A stretch of DNA of 64,000 bases, taken from positions 417,624-481,623 of the forward strand of contig JAMZEJ010000003.1 of assembly GCA_024508355.1 (NCBI GenBank). Reading direction: 5' to 3'. The stretch's first letter is position 1. Every line of letters starts with the position of its first letter. This document shows positions 38,219 to 47,119 of this stretch, in pieces. The translations under genes and the position numbers were made by a program. The notes under the pieces are model-generated. The model searched no databases. It saw only the letters and a list, made by a program, of their open reading frames with translations, and was not told the DNA's origin. This DNA comes from Rhizosaccharibacter radicis (GTDB lineage Bacteria > Pseudomonadota > Alphaproteobacteria > Acetobacterales > Acetobacteraceae).

Positions 38219-39651
38219 GCGATCCGGCCGGCCCGGGCGACCCACCAGGCGTCCCACCGGGCGGCCGCCGTCGGAAAGCGAAGGGCGAGCCCGCCGCGGA
38301 CGGCACGCGGAAGCCTCCCAGCCGCCGGCTCCGCAAGCCGCGCGACGCCGCTTCAGCCGGCAATGACGACGACACCGCCGTTTCTCCGCCGGCGGAACTG
38401 GGCGGCGACGCGGCTTCGTCGGTCGTCGAGCCGTCGGGCGAGACCGAGGCCCCCGATCCCGACGAGGCGCCGCGCGATCCTGGCGCGGGGATCGCCGGAG
38501 TGGGCGATACCGGACCGTCCGGCCATGCATATGCAGCGGATGTCACCGAGCCGGTACCGGCGGGTGAACCCGCGGCGCGGCCGGAGGCCGGCGGGCGCGA
38601 CGCGGCGTCCGGCGACGACACCAGGGTCGCGGTGATCACCGGGGCGCCGCGCGATCCTGGCGGGAAGATCGCCGGGGTGGGCGGTACCGGACCGTCCGGC
38701 CATGCAGATGCAGCGGATGTCGCCGAGCCGGCGCCTCCGGGTCAGCCCACGGCGCCGCCGGAGACCGACGGGCGCGATGCGGCGTCCGGCGACGACACCA
38801 GGGTCGCGGTGATCACCGGGGCGACCGGTGGGCTGGGGCGCTGGGTGGCGCTGGGGCTGGCCGAGGCGGGCATGCGCACCGTGCTGGTGGCGCGCGATCC
38901 GGACCGCGCCCGCGACACGATGGACTGGATCCGGCGCCGGGTGCCGGATGCGAGGCTCGAGCTGGTGATGGCCGACATGGCCGACCTGGGCGCGGTGGCG
39001 TCCGCCGCCGCGGCGATCCTCGAGCGCTTCCCGGCCGTGGACCTGCTGGTGAACAATGCCGGGCTGGTGTCGGAGCGGCGCGCGGTGACGGTGGACGGCT
39101 TCGAGCGCACCGTCGCGGTGAACCTGCTGGCGCCGATGCTGCTGAGCCGGCTGCTGATGCCGGCGCTGGAGCGGACGGCCGCGGCCAGGGGCGAGGCGCG
39201 GGTCGTGAATGTCGGATCGTCCAGCTCCGACCGCGCCAGCATCGACCCGGCGCGGCCGCTGTCGGACGGTCGCCGCTGGAGCCTGATCGGCAGCTACAGC
39301 CGCTCCAAGCTCGCCCTGCTGATGGCCTCCTTCGCCCAGGCACGGCGGGTCGCGGATGCCGGCGTTTCGGTCAATGTCGTGCATCCCGGCGTGGTCGCGA
39401 CGGGGCTGATCCGCACCGGGGGCGCCAAGGAATGGGGCTGGCGGCTGTTGTCGCGCTTCAGCCTCACCGAAGCGCAGGGCGCCGACACGCCGTTGTTCGC
39501 GGCGCTGGATCCGTCCCTGGTTGGGTTGAGCGGCGCCTATCTCAAGCGCCGGCGCCCCGTTTCCCCCAATCGGCTGGCCATGGACCCGGACAAGTGCGAC
39601 GCCGTGCTGTCGGCGGTCGAGGCGGCGCTGGAGCCGTGGCCGGTTCGCTAG
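38215..39651 (+). CDS. SDR-family oxidoreductase with a duplicated N-terminal segment
   Basis: The 478-residue protein ends in a complete short-chain dehydrogenase domain: VAVITGATGGLGRWVA (about residues 198-213), NNAG, and SYSRSK with the catalytic Tyr and Lys, then NVVHPGVVATGL. It resembles retinol-dehydrogenase-like NADP enzymes. The first 195 residues are charged and low-complexity, and contain a 59-residue unit repeated in tandem that carries a partial Rossmann strand (TRVAVITGA). The TTG start overlaps the stop of the preceding gene; no ATG is available before the fold. Confidence 0.75.
   Translation: MSDPAGPGDPPGVPPGGRRRKAKGEPAADGTRKPPSRRLRKPRDAASAGNDDDTAVSPPAELGGDAASSVVEPSGETEAPDPDEAPRDPGAGIAGVGDTGPSGHAYAADVTEPVPAGEPAARPEAGGRDAASGDDTRVAVITGAPRDPGGKIAGVGGTGPSGHADAADVAEPAPPGQPTAPPETDGRDAASGDDTRVAVITGATGGLGRWVALGLAEAGMRTVLVARDPDRARDTMDWIRRRVPDARLELVMADMADLGAVASAAAAILERFPAVDLLVNNAGLVSERRAVTVDGFERTVAVNLLAPMLLSRLLMPALERTAAARGEARVVNVGSSSSDRASIDPARPLSDGRRWSLIGSYSRSKLALLMASFAQARRVADAGVSVNVVHPGVVATGLIRTGGAKEWGWRLLSRFSLTEAQGADTPLFAALDPSLVGLSGAYLKRRRPVSPNRLAMDPDKCDAVLSAVEAALEPWPVR
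38467..38820 (+). repeat. 177-bp tandem duplication inside the SDR gene
   Basis: Bases 38467-38643 and 38644-38820 are direct copies, 159 of 177 positions identical by my count. The unit is 59 codons, so the frame is kept. It ends in codons for VAVITG, the first strand and glycine turn of the NAD(P) site; only the second copy continues into a complete site. Confidence 0.92.
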
Positions 39652-39763
39652 CGGACCGGCATCTCCACCAAGGGCCCGCCGCGCTGGCGTCGTTCCGGGG
39701 TTCGGCGGCCCGCCGGATGACGGGGATGGTTCCGTGCCCGTCCGTCCCGGTCGCGGGCATCGC

Positions 39764-40858
39764 TCAGGCCTGGCGGTGCCATCGCTCGGTGAGCCAGGTG
39801 TGCAGGCTGCGGCGGCGGGCCCGCTTGTTGAACGGGCCGTGGGTGCTGAAGCGCGTGGCGCGGGCCTCGAACAGTTCCGGCTCCACCTGCCGCTCGATGC
39901 CCGGATCCGACGGCAACGGACGGCCGAACCCGCCCAGCGACACCAGGAAGGCGGCCAGCCCGGGCGAGATCCGGGTGATCAGGGCATAGGCCCACACGGT
40001 GCCGGTCAGCACCGCTTCGCCCCCCCGGCCGGCCGCGCACAGCCGGATGCCGCGCGCCACCACCTCCGGCTGATAGACCGGGGGCACCGGCTGGCCCGGA
40101 AACCCCATGTAGGAGGGTGCCCGGTCGAAGAACGGCGTGTTCACCGCGGGGGGAAACACCGTGCCGATCCGGACCTTGCTGCCGCCCAGACGCAGCTCCA
40201 TGCGCAGGGATTGCGCGAACGCCCGCACCGCCGCCTTGGCGCCCGAATAGGAGGTCATCAGCGGCACGCCATGGAACACCACCGCCGAGCACACATTGAC
40301 GATGGTGCCGCGGTCGCGCGGCAGCATCCGCCGCAGCGCCACCCGGGTGCCGTTCACCGTGCCGTGGTAGGTGACCTCGGTGACCCGGCGGAACTCGGCG
40401 TCCGGCACCTCCGAGAAGCGGCCATAGACGCCGTTGCCGGCGACGTTGACCCACAGCTCGATCGGCCCCAGCGCCGCCTCGATCGCCGCGGCCGCCCGTT
40501 CCAGCGCCGCTTCGTCCGTCACGTCCGCCACCGCTTCCAGATGGCGCACGCCCGTCTCGGCGATCTCCCGCCCCGTATCGGCCAACCCCAGCGGGTTGCG
40601 GCCCACCAGCCCGACCCTCCAGCCCTCGGCCGCGAACAGCAGCGCGGTGCAGCGTCCGATGCCGGACGAGGCGCCCGCGATCACCACCACGCCCCCGGCG
40701 TTCCGCTGCCGTCGCGCGAGGCGTCGCACGTTCCGCGCGGCGGTGGCCGCGTTTCCCGGCCTCGCGGCGTCGCCGGCGACGCGCCCGAGCGGCGGGGCGG
40801 CGGTCGGGAGAGCCGGGCCGGGTGTCAGACCGGCGGGCCGATCGTCGGTGCAAGACAT
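39764..40858 (-). CDS. SDR-family oxidoreductase
   Basis: The 364-residue protein has the NAD(P) motif VVVIAGASSGIGRCTALLFA (about residues 56-75), the NVAG variant of NNAG, and SYSGAKAAVRAFAQ with catalytic Tyr and Lys. After the core there is an extended C-terminus with a hydrophobic stretch (ISPGLAAFLVSLGGFG), typical of longer classical SDRs. The substrate is unknown. AGGAAG lies before the ATG at 40858. It is convergent with the other SDR gene, 112 bp away. Confidence 0.88.
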   Translation of the reverse strand: MSCTDDRPAGLTPGPALPTAAPPLGRVAGDAARPGNAATAARNVRRLARRQRNAGGVVVIAGASSGIGRCTALLFAAEGWRVGLVGRNPLGLADTGREIAETGVRHLEAVADVTDEAALERAAAAIEAALGPIELWVNVAGNGVYGRFSEVPDAEFRRVTEVTYHGTVNGTRVALRRMLPRDRGTIVNVCSAVVFHGVPLMTSYSGAKAAVRAFAQSLRMELRLGGSKVRIGTVFPPAVNTPFFDRAPSYMGFPGQPVPPVYQPEVVARGIRLCAAGRGGEAVLTGTVWAYALITRISPGLAAFLVSLGGFGRPLPSDPGIERQVEPELFEARATRFSTHGPFNKRARRRSLHTWLTERWHRQA

Positions 40859-41365
40859 GGAGCGCTTCCTACCACGCGGGGGCGCGGTCCGGCAGGGATC
40901 GACGCGGTGCGGATCGTGACGGGATCGGACTTTTCGTAACCCCGGCGCGGCGCTGGTGCCGCGCGGTCGGTAGTCCGCCTTGGTCACCCGACAAGGACGC
41001 CGTCGTGGAGCGAGCGGCACTCGGACATGATCGGCGGTCGGGTCGGTTCACCTGCTCGGGCCCGGGCCGGGCGCGCGTGGCGGCTCCCGCGGCCGTGTGG
41101 TGCACTGCCGGGCCGCCCGTCTGCCGGCGGCCACAGCTGTTCTCCCTGCGGTGCGGCCCGGCATGAGCTCGGGATGCCGTCGCGTTGTTCATGCCGGGCA
41201 TGGACGGCGGGACGGCGCATCCGGCGTTCCCGTGCTATCGGCGCCCGGCCGCCCCGTCTCCATCTGGCTCCCAGGCTCCCAGGCTCCCCGGCTTGCGGCG
41301 GTGGAGCGCCGGTCGTTGCGCGCTGCGCCGGACGGGTCCTGACGGCCCGACCGGCGCCGGACGGG
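40859..41365. other. 507-bp intergenic region with a short tandem repeat
   Basis: No convincing gene was found here. At 41266-41289 an 8-bp unit GGCTCCCA occurs twice and then once as GGCTCCCC. The region lies downstream of the S46 peptidase gene and upstream of the SDR gene (both minus strand), so it probably holds the SDR promoter. Confidence 0.4.
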
Positions 41366-43483
41366 TCAGAGGTGGCCACGCTCCAGTTCGCCCGCGAGCG
41401 ACTGGTTCCGGTAGACCACCTTCAGCGCTTCCACGATCGCCGCCGTGTCCACCGCGACCGCGCGGTTGGTCGCGCCGTCATAGGTGAAGTCGCCGCCCAG
41501 CGAATGGATGTTGCCGTCGAAGATCAGCCCCACCGCGTGCGCGTTCTTGTCGATCACCGGGCTGCCCGAGTTGCCGCCGATGATGTCGTTGGTCGATGCG
41601 AAATCGAACGGCGTGTTCAGGTTCAGCCTGTTCTTCGCGTCCAGCCACTGCCTGGTCAGCTTGAACGGATCGGACCCCGTCGCGCGCCGATAAAGCCCCT
41701 CGAACGTGGTGAAGGCCGGGATCTGCCGGCCGTTCTCGTTCCAGCCCTTCACCACGCCGAACGAAAGACGCTGGGTGAAGGTCGCGTCCGGATAGGAGCC
41801 CGTCCCGTCACGCGCGAAGCGGGCGCGGGCGATCGCTTCCGACGCCCGCTGCTCCGCCGCGTCCACCTCGTTGTCCCAGCGCGTGCGCAGCGCCATCGCG
41901 TCCGGCTCCACCTTGCGCGCCAGCACGATCATCGGGTCGGTGGAGGCGGCGATCGCGGCGGCGCCCCCCTTCCACAGCCGCAGCCGTTCCGCCGGATCGC
42001 CCAGCTTCGTGCCACCCACCACGCGCGCCGCCAGCGCGTCCGGGCTTTCGGTGCCCAGCACCTTCTGCACGAACGCGTCGTCCGCGGTCAGCGTCTGCCG
42101 CAGCCGGGTCAGCGAGAACGCCAGCAGCGTCTCGTCCAGCGCCGGATGCACCGGGGCCGGAGAACCCAGCGCCGCTTCCACCGCCGGCAGGTTGGCGTCG
42201 CGATAGGCCGCCAGACGCTGCGCGTCCGGCTTGGCCCGCTCGGCCGCACCTCGCACCAGGGCGCGCGCATAGCCGTAGAGCTGGCCCGCGAATCCGGCCG
42301 GACGGCGGTTGCCTTCGATCATGCTGTAGCGCGCATAGAGCGAGCGCTCGGCCGCCACCGCCGGCGCCAGGATCGCCCACGGATCGCCGAACTGCTTCTG
42401 TCGCGCCGGATCGGCGTCGATCCACTGCTTCAGCTCGGTCTCGTTCTGGCGCTTCTTTTCCAGCGTTTCGGGCTGGGCCAGCGTTTGCAGCCAGCCGGTG
42501 AACACCTTGAGGCTGTTCTCCACGCCGAACAGCACGTTCTGCGCTTCCTGGTGCTGCGCGGCACCCTGCCGGCCGTACTGCCACAGCACGCCGTCCTCGG
42601 TGCTGAGATAGCCGTAGGTCGCGGGCAGCTCCACGTCGCGCAGCAGCTCGAGCTGCGCCACCGGCTCCTCGCGCGAGGTCGAGCCCGGATTGCCGGAGGT
42701 GAACACCAGCTCGCCGTCGCTCGGACCCTTCACGTCGAACGGAAAGAACTGCGTCTTGGCCGGCTTGCCGTTCTCGTAGGCGCGCAGGAAGGTCAGGTCG
42801 AGGTCGTAGCGGGGAAAGTTGAAATTGTCCGGATCGCCGCCGAAGAAGGCGATGTTCTGGTCCGGCGCGAACACCAGCCGCACGTCCTGGTAGCGCTTGT
42901 AGCGATACAGCGCGGTGCGGCCGCCATGGTAGAGCGTCACCACGTCGCAGCGCCAATCGGTCGGGTCGCCCGCCACGCATTCCTGCTGCACCGCGGACTC
43001 GGCCGCCTTCTGCGCGCTGGTGTAGGCCGCACCCTGCTTGCCATCCAGCGCCTGCGCCATGCGGTCGGTCACGTCGGTGATGCGGTCGAGCCGGTCCAGC
43101 TCCATCGCCGGGCATTTCGGCTCGTGCGGCTGCCCGCCTGCCGAGAACCCGTCCTGGAACCAGTTCTGTCCCTTGGGCGACAGCTCATCGAGGCAGGCGT
43201 TGGCGCAATGGTGGTTGGTCATCACCAGCCCGTCCGCCGACACGAACGAGGCCGAGCACCCCGCCGCCAGCCGCGCCGAGGCCTGCGTCACCCGCGCGAT
43301 CCATTCCGCCGAGGGCTTGAAGCCGTAGCGCTGTTCGAGCTGCTTGGTGGGCAGGTTGTCCATGGTCCACATGCCCTCGTCGGCGACGGCTGGGGACAGG
43401 GACAACACCGAGATGCAGGCGAGCGCCGATGTTGAGAAAGCGGATCGAGGGGCCGGACGAAGACGCAGAATGAGCCGAAACAT
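41366..43483 (-). CDS. S46-family serine peptidase (DPP7/DPP11-like)
   Basis: The 705-residue protein has a signal peptide (MFRLILRLRPAPRSAFSTSA... to SPAVA) followed by DEGMWTMDNLP. The trypsin-like catalytic residues are visible: His in VMTNHHCANAC, Asp in the mid-protein, and Ser in GGNSGSPVID. The family releases dipeptides from peptide N-termini in the periplasm or at the surface. I prefer the ATG at 43483; an ATG at 43543 would put 20 non-signal-like residues first and lies in the adjoining AT-rich DNA. Confidence 0.9.
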   Translation of the reverse strand: MFRLILRLRPAPRSAFSTSALACISVLSLSPAVADEGMWTMDNLPTKQLEQRYGFKPSAEWIARVTQASARLAAGCSASFVSADGLVMTNHHCANACLDELSPKGQNWFQDGFSAGGQPHEPKCPAMELDRLDRITDVTDRMAQALDGKQGAAYTSAQKAAESAVQQECVAGDPTDWRCDVVTLYHGGRTALYRYKRYQDVRLVFAPDQNIAFFGGDPDNFNFPRYDLDLTFLRAYENGKPAKTQFFPFDVKGPSDGELVFTSGNPGSTSREEPVAQLELLRDVELPATYGYLSTEDGVLWQYGRQGAAQHQEAQNVLFGVENSLKVFTGWLQTLAQPETLEKKRQNETELKQWIDADPARQKQFGDPWAILAPAVAAERSLYARYSMIEGNRRPAGFAGQLYGYARALVRGAAERAKPDAQRLAAYRDANLPAVEAALGSPAPVHPALDETLLAFSLTRLRQTLTADDAFVQKVLGTESPDALAARVVGGTKLGDPAERLRLWKGGAAAIAASTDPMIVLARKVEPDAMALRTRWDNEVDAAEQRASEAIARARFARDGTGSYPDATFTQRLSFGVVKGWNENGRQIPAFTTFEGLYRRATGSDPFKLTRQWLDAKNRLNLNTPFDFASTNDIIGGNSGSPVIDKNAHAVGLIFDGNIHSLGGDFTYDGATNRAVAVDTAAIVEALKVVYRNQSLAGELERGHL

Positions 43484-43669
43484 GTGCGGGCGGAACTCCA
43501 CAGATTGCCGGCAGCCAGATGCCAGAGTGTTACATTGTATCATGGTGATAGCAGAAGGACAGGGGTTGCGATCCTCAACACAACCTCTGATCAGGCCTTT
43601 TGGAAATCTTCTAACAGGCCCACCAGTTACAAAAACTTCTTATCAATTTGACCATGGCTGACGAGCGAG

Positions 43670-43700
43670 GTTGACCCTCTGCGTCAACAGCATGTCTAAT
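43670..43700 (+). promoter_or_regulatory. promoter and inverted repeat upstream of drt3a
   Basis: TTGACC (43671-43676) and TCTAAT (43695-43700) are spaced by 18 bp, a plausible sigma-70-type promoter 31 bp before the drt3a ATG. Overlapping its -35 box is a perfect inverted repeat GTTGAC-N7-GTCAAC (43670-43688), which could be an operator. Confidence 0.45.
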
Positions 43701-43731
43701 ATCGCCATCAACCAAATCCGCAAATTGGCAT

Positions 43732-44967
43732 ATGCTGGACACAACCATACATCCCAAAAGTCTGGAACGTCAGCTACGTCGATCTGACTTCGCGAGACGA
43801 ACACCGCAGGAGGATATCCTTTTCAAAGAAGCTATTCTGGCGGAGGCGATGCAAATTGCTGCTGATGGATTCGACATAGCCCATCTTCAGGTAAGTCAAA
43901 TCCATGGCAAACCTGTATATCAGCATGCAAAACTCAGCCAAGCCTTGTTGATTCGCCATGCATCCCAAAATATTCGAAAACTCACGGGCGTTAAACAGTC
44001 GGATCGCCAGTCAATTATCAAATCCTTGATCAGTCTTCTTCGGGAGGGTGTCGCGTTTACCGTGATGAAGATAGACATAAAGTCTTTCTATGAGTCGATC
44101 AGTACGGCGCACGTTCTGGACAGTTTGAGGAACGACCCAGCCTTTTCAAGGCAATCGGTATTCGTGCTCGACAGCTTTTTTGATGCCCTGCGACGTCGAG
44201 GTATCCAAGGCCTCCCGCGTGGGATCGGCCTCAGCGCGACCCTCGCTGAATTCGCCATGAGAAACTTCGATCAAAATATTTCCAACGTCGCGGGCGTGCG
44301 CTTCTATAGCCGATATGTAGATGATGCTATTTTGGTGATTACTGATAACGCTAATCCGGCTGAGATACGAGCTTTAATGAAGCGTTATCTTCCTCCAAAT
44401 CTGGATTTCAATCAGAAAAAAACAAAGAACTTTGATTTCGAAAGATTCAATAGAACCGATACCGATCGTGTTGAGCATGTAGTAGAGTTTCTTGGTTACG
44501 CGATTTCTGTTGGTAAGATCACCCGGAAAAATCAGATTTTTTCTAGGACAGTTGAGGTTGACATTTCCGGTAAGAAAGTCGCGAAGATCAAGCGCAGGTT
44601 GGCGAAAGCGCTCATAGAATTCAATGATGGAGGATCATTTGATGATCTACTTGATCGTGTAAAAATCCTCACAAGCAACTATGAGTTTACGGATAATGAT
44701 TCAGGGCAGAAACGTTACTCTGGGCTACGATACAGTTATCCTCATATAAATGCCGAAGCATCTCGTTCGCTAACCACTCTGGACAAATTCTTTGTGCATG
44801 CGATTGTTTCAAAGAAAACTAGTAACAGACTTCGCCCCAATCTATCAGAAGATCAGTTGAAGAAGCTTCTTGGCTTTCGATTTATGCGCGGCTATAACCA
44901 CAACGTATTCTTTTCCTTCAATATTAAACGGTTCGAGAAGCTCGTGGGATGTTGGTCTCATGCGTAG
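43732..44967 (+). CDS. drt3a: defense-associated reverse transcriptase, Drt3a-like (UG3 type)
   Basis: The 411-residue protein is a stand-alone reverse transcriptase. Motif A is KIDIKSFYES (Asp 115), the region GLPRGIGLSATLAE (160-173) matches RT motif B, and the catalytic motif is RYVDD (195-198). A thumb-like region follows, with no maturase, protease or primase domain. The size, the MLDxxxxPKxLxR start and the adjacent second RT fit Drt3a of the DRT type 3 anti-phage system. As I recall the literature, Drt3a copies an ncRNA template into repeat DNA. Codon use is far more AT-rich than the neighbours. Its stop overlaps the next gene by eight bases. Confidence 0.85.
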   Translation: MLDTTIHPKSLERQLRRSDFARRTPQEDILFKEAILAEAMQIAADGFDIAHLQVSQIHGKPVYQHAKLSQALLIRHASQNIRKLTGVKQSDRQSIIKSLISLLREGVAFTVMKIDIKSFYESISTAHVLDSLRNDPAFSRQSVFVLDSFFDALRRRGIQGLPRGIGLSATLAEFAMRNFDQNISNVAGVRFYSRYVDDAILVITDNANPAEIRALMKRYLPPNLDFNQKKTKNFDFERFNRTDTDRVEHVVEFLGYAISVGKITRKNQIFSRTVEVDISGKKVAKIKRRLAKALIEFNDGGSFDDLLDRVKILTSNYEFTDNDSGQKRYSGLRYSYPHINAEASRSLTTLDKFFVHAIVSKKTSNRLRPNLSEDQLKKLLGFRFMRGYNHNVFFSFNIKRFEKLVGCWSHA

Positions 44968-46930
44968 ACGGATTATCGCAAAGGGCAACGTTCGCCGAAG
45001 CGACTTCATGCGTGTCATAGTAACTGATACAACCCCGGAAGAGGTCCCAATTATATTTTCAAACGATGGGTTCTACCGAAACCGCACGAAATATCCCGTT
45101 GACAATAAACACGCACAGGAATTCTTTACTGCAATCCTTAAGCCGGAGCACTCATACACAAAGCCGTATCGATACAATATTTTGAAAGATCCGCGTTCTG
45201 CTCGTAGTCTGAGTTTGATCCACCCTTCTGCGCAAGAGAGTGTAGCCCGCTTCTATCATGAATACGATAGTCTCATATGCCATTTTGCAAGCAAGTCGTT
45301 AGCCTCACTGAGAGCGCCGCAGAAGGTCGGGACTACGTTCTTCGTGCAAGGCTCCCGCAGTAGCAAAAATAAGTTCCGTGGTTCTGGTGTCGATACCGTA
45401 ACTTTGGAGACAACGCTCTCGAATCCATCATCCTACTTCTCCTATAATAAAATTCGACGAGCTCACGAGTTTTTTGAGTCTAACGACTATGTACATCTGG
45501 AGAAGAAGTTCCAACTGTTCAGAATGCTAGATGTAAGTAAATGTTTTAGTAGTATTTATACGCATTCTCTTTACTGGGCAGTTGCTGACATAAAGACCGC
45601 AAAAAACAACATAAGCTCTGCGGGCTTTGCTAATGAATTCGACCGACTGATGCAGTCCATGAACTATAACGAGACTAATGGAATCTGTATCGGACCGGAA
45701 GTTAGTCGTATATTTGCGGAATTAATATTCGCCGATATTGACGCAAAAATAGTAAAATCAATGTTTGATAGAAGCTTAAAGTTCAAGGTAGACTATGAAT
45801 TCCGTAGATATGTAGATGATTACTATCTTTTTGCGGCCGATGCTGGCGTCCTAGACGTCTTATCTGGAGCGACGCAGGTTTGTCTAGGTAAGTTCAAACT
45901 CCATGTAAATCATGAAAAAACCTCTACCCTGCACCGTCCGTTCGTGACTCAGAAATCCCAGATAGTTGCTGATGCAGATGGAACACTTAGCGATTTTTTC
46001 GAAAAGTTTCTCACTGTAAGCCCAGATAAAAACTCTCTGTTGACGCCAAAATTCATCAAACGTTCGGACGCACTTATGCGGTCGATCATCAAAAAGGTCA
46101 AAGCTACGTGTATGCTCCATGATGTCGGTTACGAGGCGGTTTCTGATTATATTATATCTGCACTCACTAGACGTATTTGCAATCTATCAGACGGAGTCGC
46201 TGAGGACCGCATTCTAGGAGATGACGAAAAAGATCGCTATGTTTCGGCTTATGTTCTCTTGGTTGAAGTGCTGTACTTCTTTTATACAGTAAACCCAACT
46301 GTGCGTTCCTCGCTGAATGTAGCAAAATCCATTGTTGTAGCGTGCCGTTTTTTCAAACAAAAAATTCCCGAACGCCTTCCGATACTCTCCGAAAACATCG
46401 TTCGTTGGACGATAGATCTCTCAAGAGCCATAGCTAGGGCTGACCGGCATAAAGATCTTACAGCCGTTCCACTCGAAGTATTAAATGTGTTAGTTCCTAT
46501 GCGGGAAATAGTAAGCGATGAACCGCTTGTCGATGACTTGATAGAGGCTGAGGCGCGTTCCTACGATAGCTTCGATTACTTTGAGGTAGTATCTTTCCTG
46601 TTTATGTCGGGGGGGCGTGTTCGACATCGTGATATGATAGCTAAGTTGTTCGCCCGCGCTAAATCTGTCGTCGATGAGAGTCTCGGACCGCGTACCGATT
46701 CGGATGCGGCGCACTTATGCCTCGATCTTTTAGCATGTCCGTTCTTGTCGTTGGAGAAGCGTGCGTCCTGGTTTAATTCTCTCCGCTCCAAATGCGGCAT
46801 ATCGCAAATCTCACGCTTGGAGGCACAACTCGCGGTGGCGGCTATGCAGAACCACCCCTGGTTTGTGAGATGGGATCAGGTGGATCTTCTCCGGCTACTG
46901 AAAAAAAAGGAGTTGAGTCCGATTTACTAA
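44960..46930 (+). CDS. drt3b: defense-associated reverse transcriptase, Drt3b-like (UG8 type)
   Basis: The 656-residue protein has a second RT core: motif A in FRMLDVSKCFSSIY (Asp 191), NGICIGPEVSRIFAELI (240-256) in the motif B region, and the catalytic RRYVDDYYLF (YVDD 284-287). About 175 residues precede the core and a long helical C-terminus of about 330 residues follows, as expected for Drt3b. The ATG at 44960 overlaps the drt3a stop (ATGCGTAG), implying translational coupling and fixed stoichiometry. All catalytic aspartates are present, so the enzyme looks active. Confidence 0.85.
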   Translation: MRRRIIAKGNVRRSDFMRVIVTDTTPEEVPIIFSNDGFYRNRTKYPVDNKHAQEFFTAILKPEHSYTKPYRYNILKDPRSARSLSLIHPSAQESVARFYHEYDSLICHFASKSLASLRAPQKVGTTFFVQGSRSSKNKFRGSGVDTVTLETTLSNPSSYFSYNKIRRAHEFFESNDYVHLEKKFQLFRMLDVSKCFSSIYTHSLYWAVADIKTAKNNISSAGFANEFDRLMQSMNYNETNGICIGPEVSRIFAELIFADIDAKIVKSMFDRSLKFKVDYEFRRYVDDYYLFAADAGVLDVLSGATQVCLGKFKLHVNHEKTSTLHRPFVTQKSQIVADADGTLSDFFEKFLTVSPDKNSLLTPKFIKRSDALMRSIIKKVKATCMLHDVGYEAVSDYIISALTRRICNLSDGVAEDRILGDDEKDRYVSAYVLLVEVLYFFYTVNPTVRSSLNVAKSIVVACRFFKQKIPERLPILSENIVRWTIDLSRAIARADRHKDLTAVPLEVLNVLVPMREIVSDEPLVDDLIEAEARSYDSFDYFEVVSFLFMSGGRVRHRDMIAKLFARAKSVVDESLGPRTDSDAAHLCLDLLACPFLSLEKRASWFNSLRSKCGISQISRLEAQLAVAAMQNHPWFVRWDQVDLLRLLKKKELSPIY

Positions 46931-47095
46931 TTCTCCATAATGGTGGGCAGGCGTCGCTCTACCACTTGAGAACGAGAGACCGTTCTTTTCTCCCGTCCGA
47001 AGATCAGGTCGTTGCTAAACTTGGTCAGGCGATGATGATGAGCCAATGTGCACACACTAAATGTGGGGAGCGGCGCCGCCTAAAGCGCTAACAAA
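46931..47095 (+). ncRNA. candidate DRT3 non-coding RNA with ACACAC template-like run
   Basis: This AT-richer, gene-free stretch directly follows drt3b. It has a perfect hairpin AGAACG-N6-CGTTCT (46969-46986, then TTTC), possible TTGG/CCAA pairing before the key site, and GTGCACACACT at 47048-47058, containing ACACAC at 47052-47057. As I recall published DRT3 work, the system's ncRNA carries an ACACAC template for poly(GT) synthesis. Both ends are guesses; the RNA may begin inside drt3b. The early hairpin could instead be a weak terminator. Confidence 0.5.
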
Positions 47096-47119
47096 TGGCT
47101 TCGACACCTGCCGATAAGT

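Noticed and set aside
41266..41289. GGCTCCCA tandem repeat as a CRISPR array
   Set aside because: The units are 8 bp, directly adjacent and without spacers; there are no cas genes.
43692..43787. Small plus-strand frame (ATG 43692) overlapping the drt3a start
   Set aside because: Only about 31 codons, in another frame from the RT and without a ribosome site; a leader peptide cannot be supported.
43732..46930. RT pair as a group II intron, retron or diversity-generating retroelement
   Set aside because: There is no maturase or HNH domain, no msr/msd-like inverted repeats, no template/variable repeat pair and no Avd-like gene; the sizes and pairing fit DRT3 better.
46792..47091. 99-aa frame overlapping the end of drt3b and the ncRNA candidate
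   Set aside because: Mostly inside drt3b in another frame, with no similarity, unlikely composition and no ribosome site.
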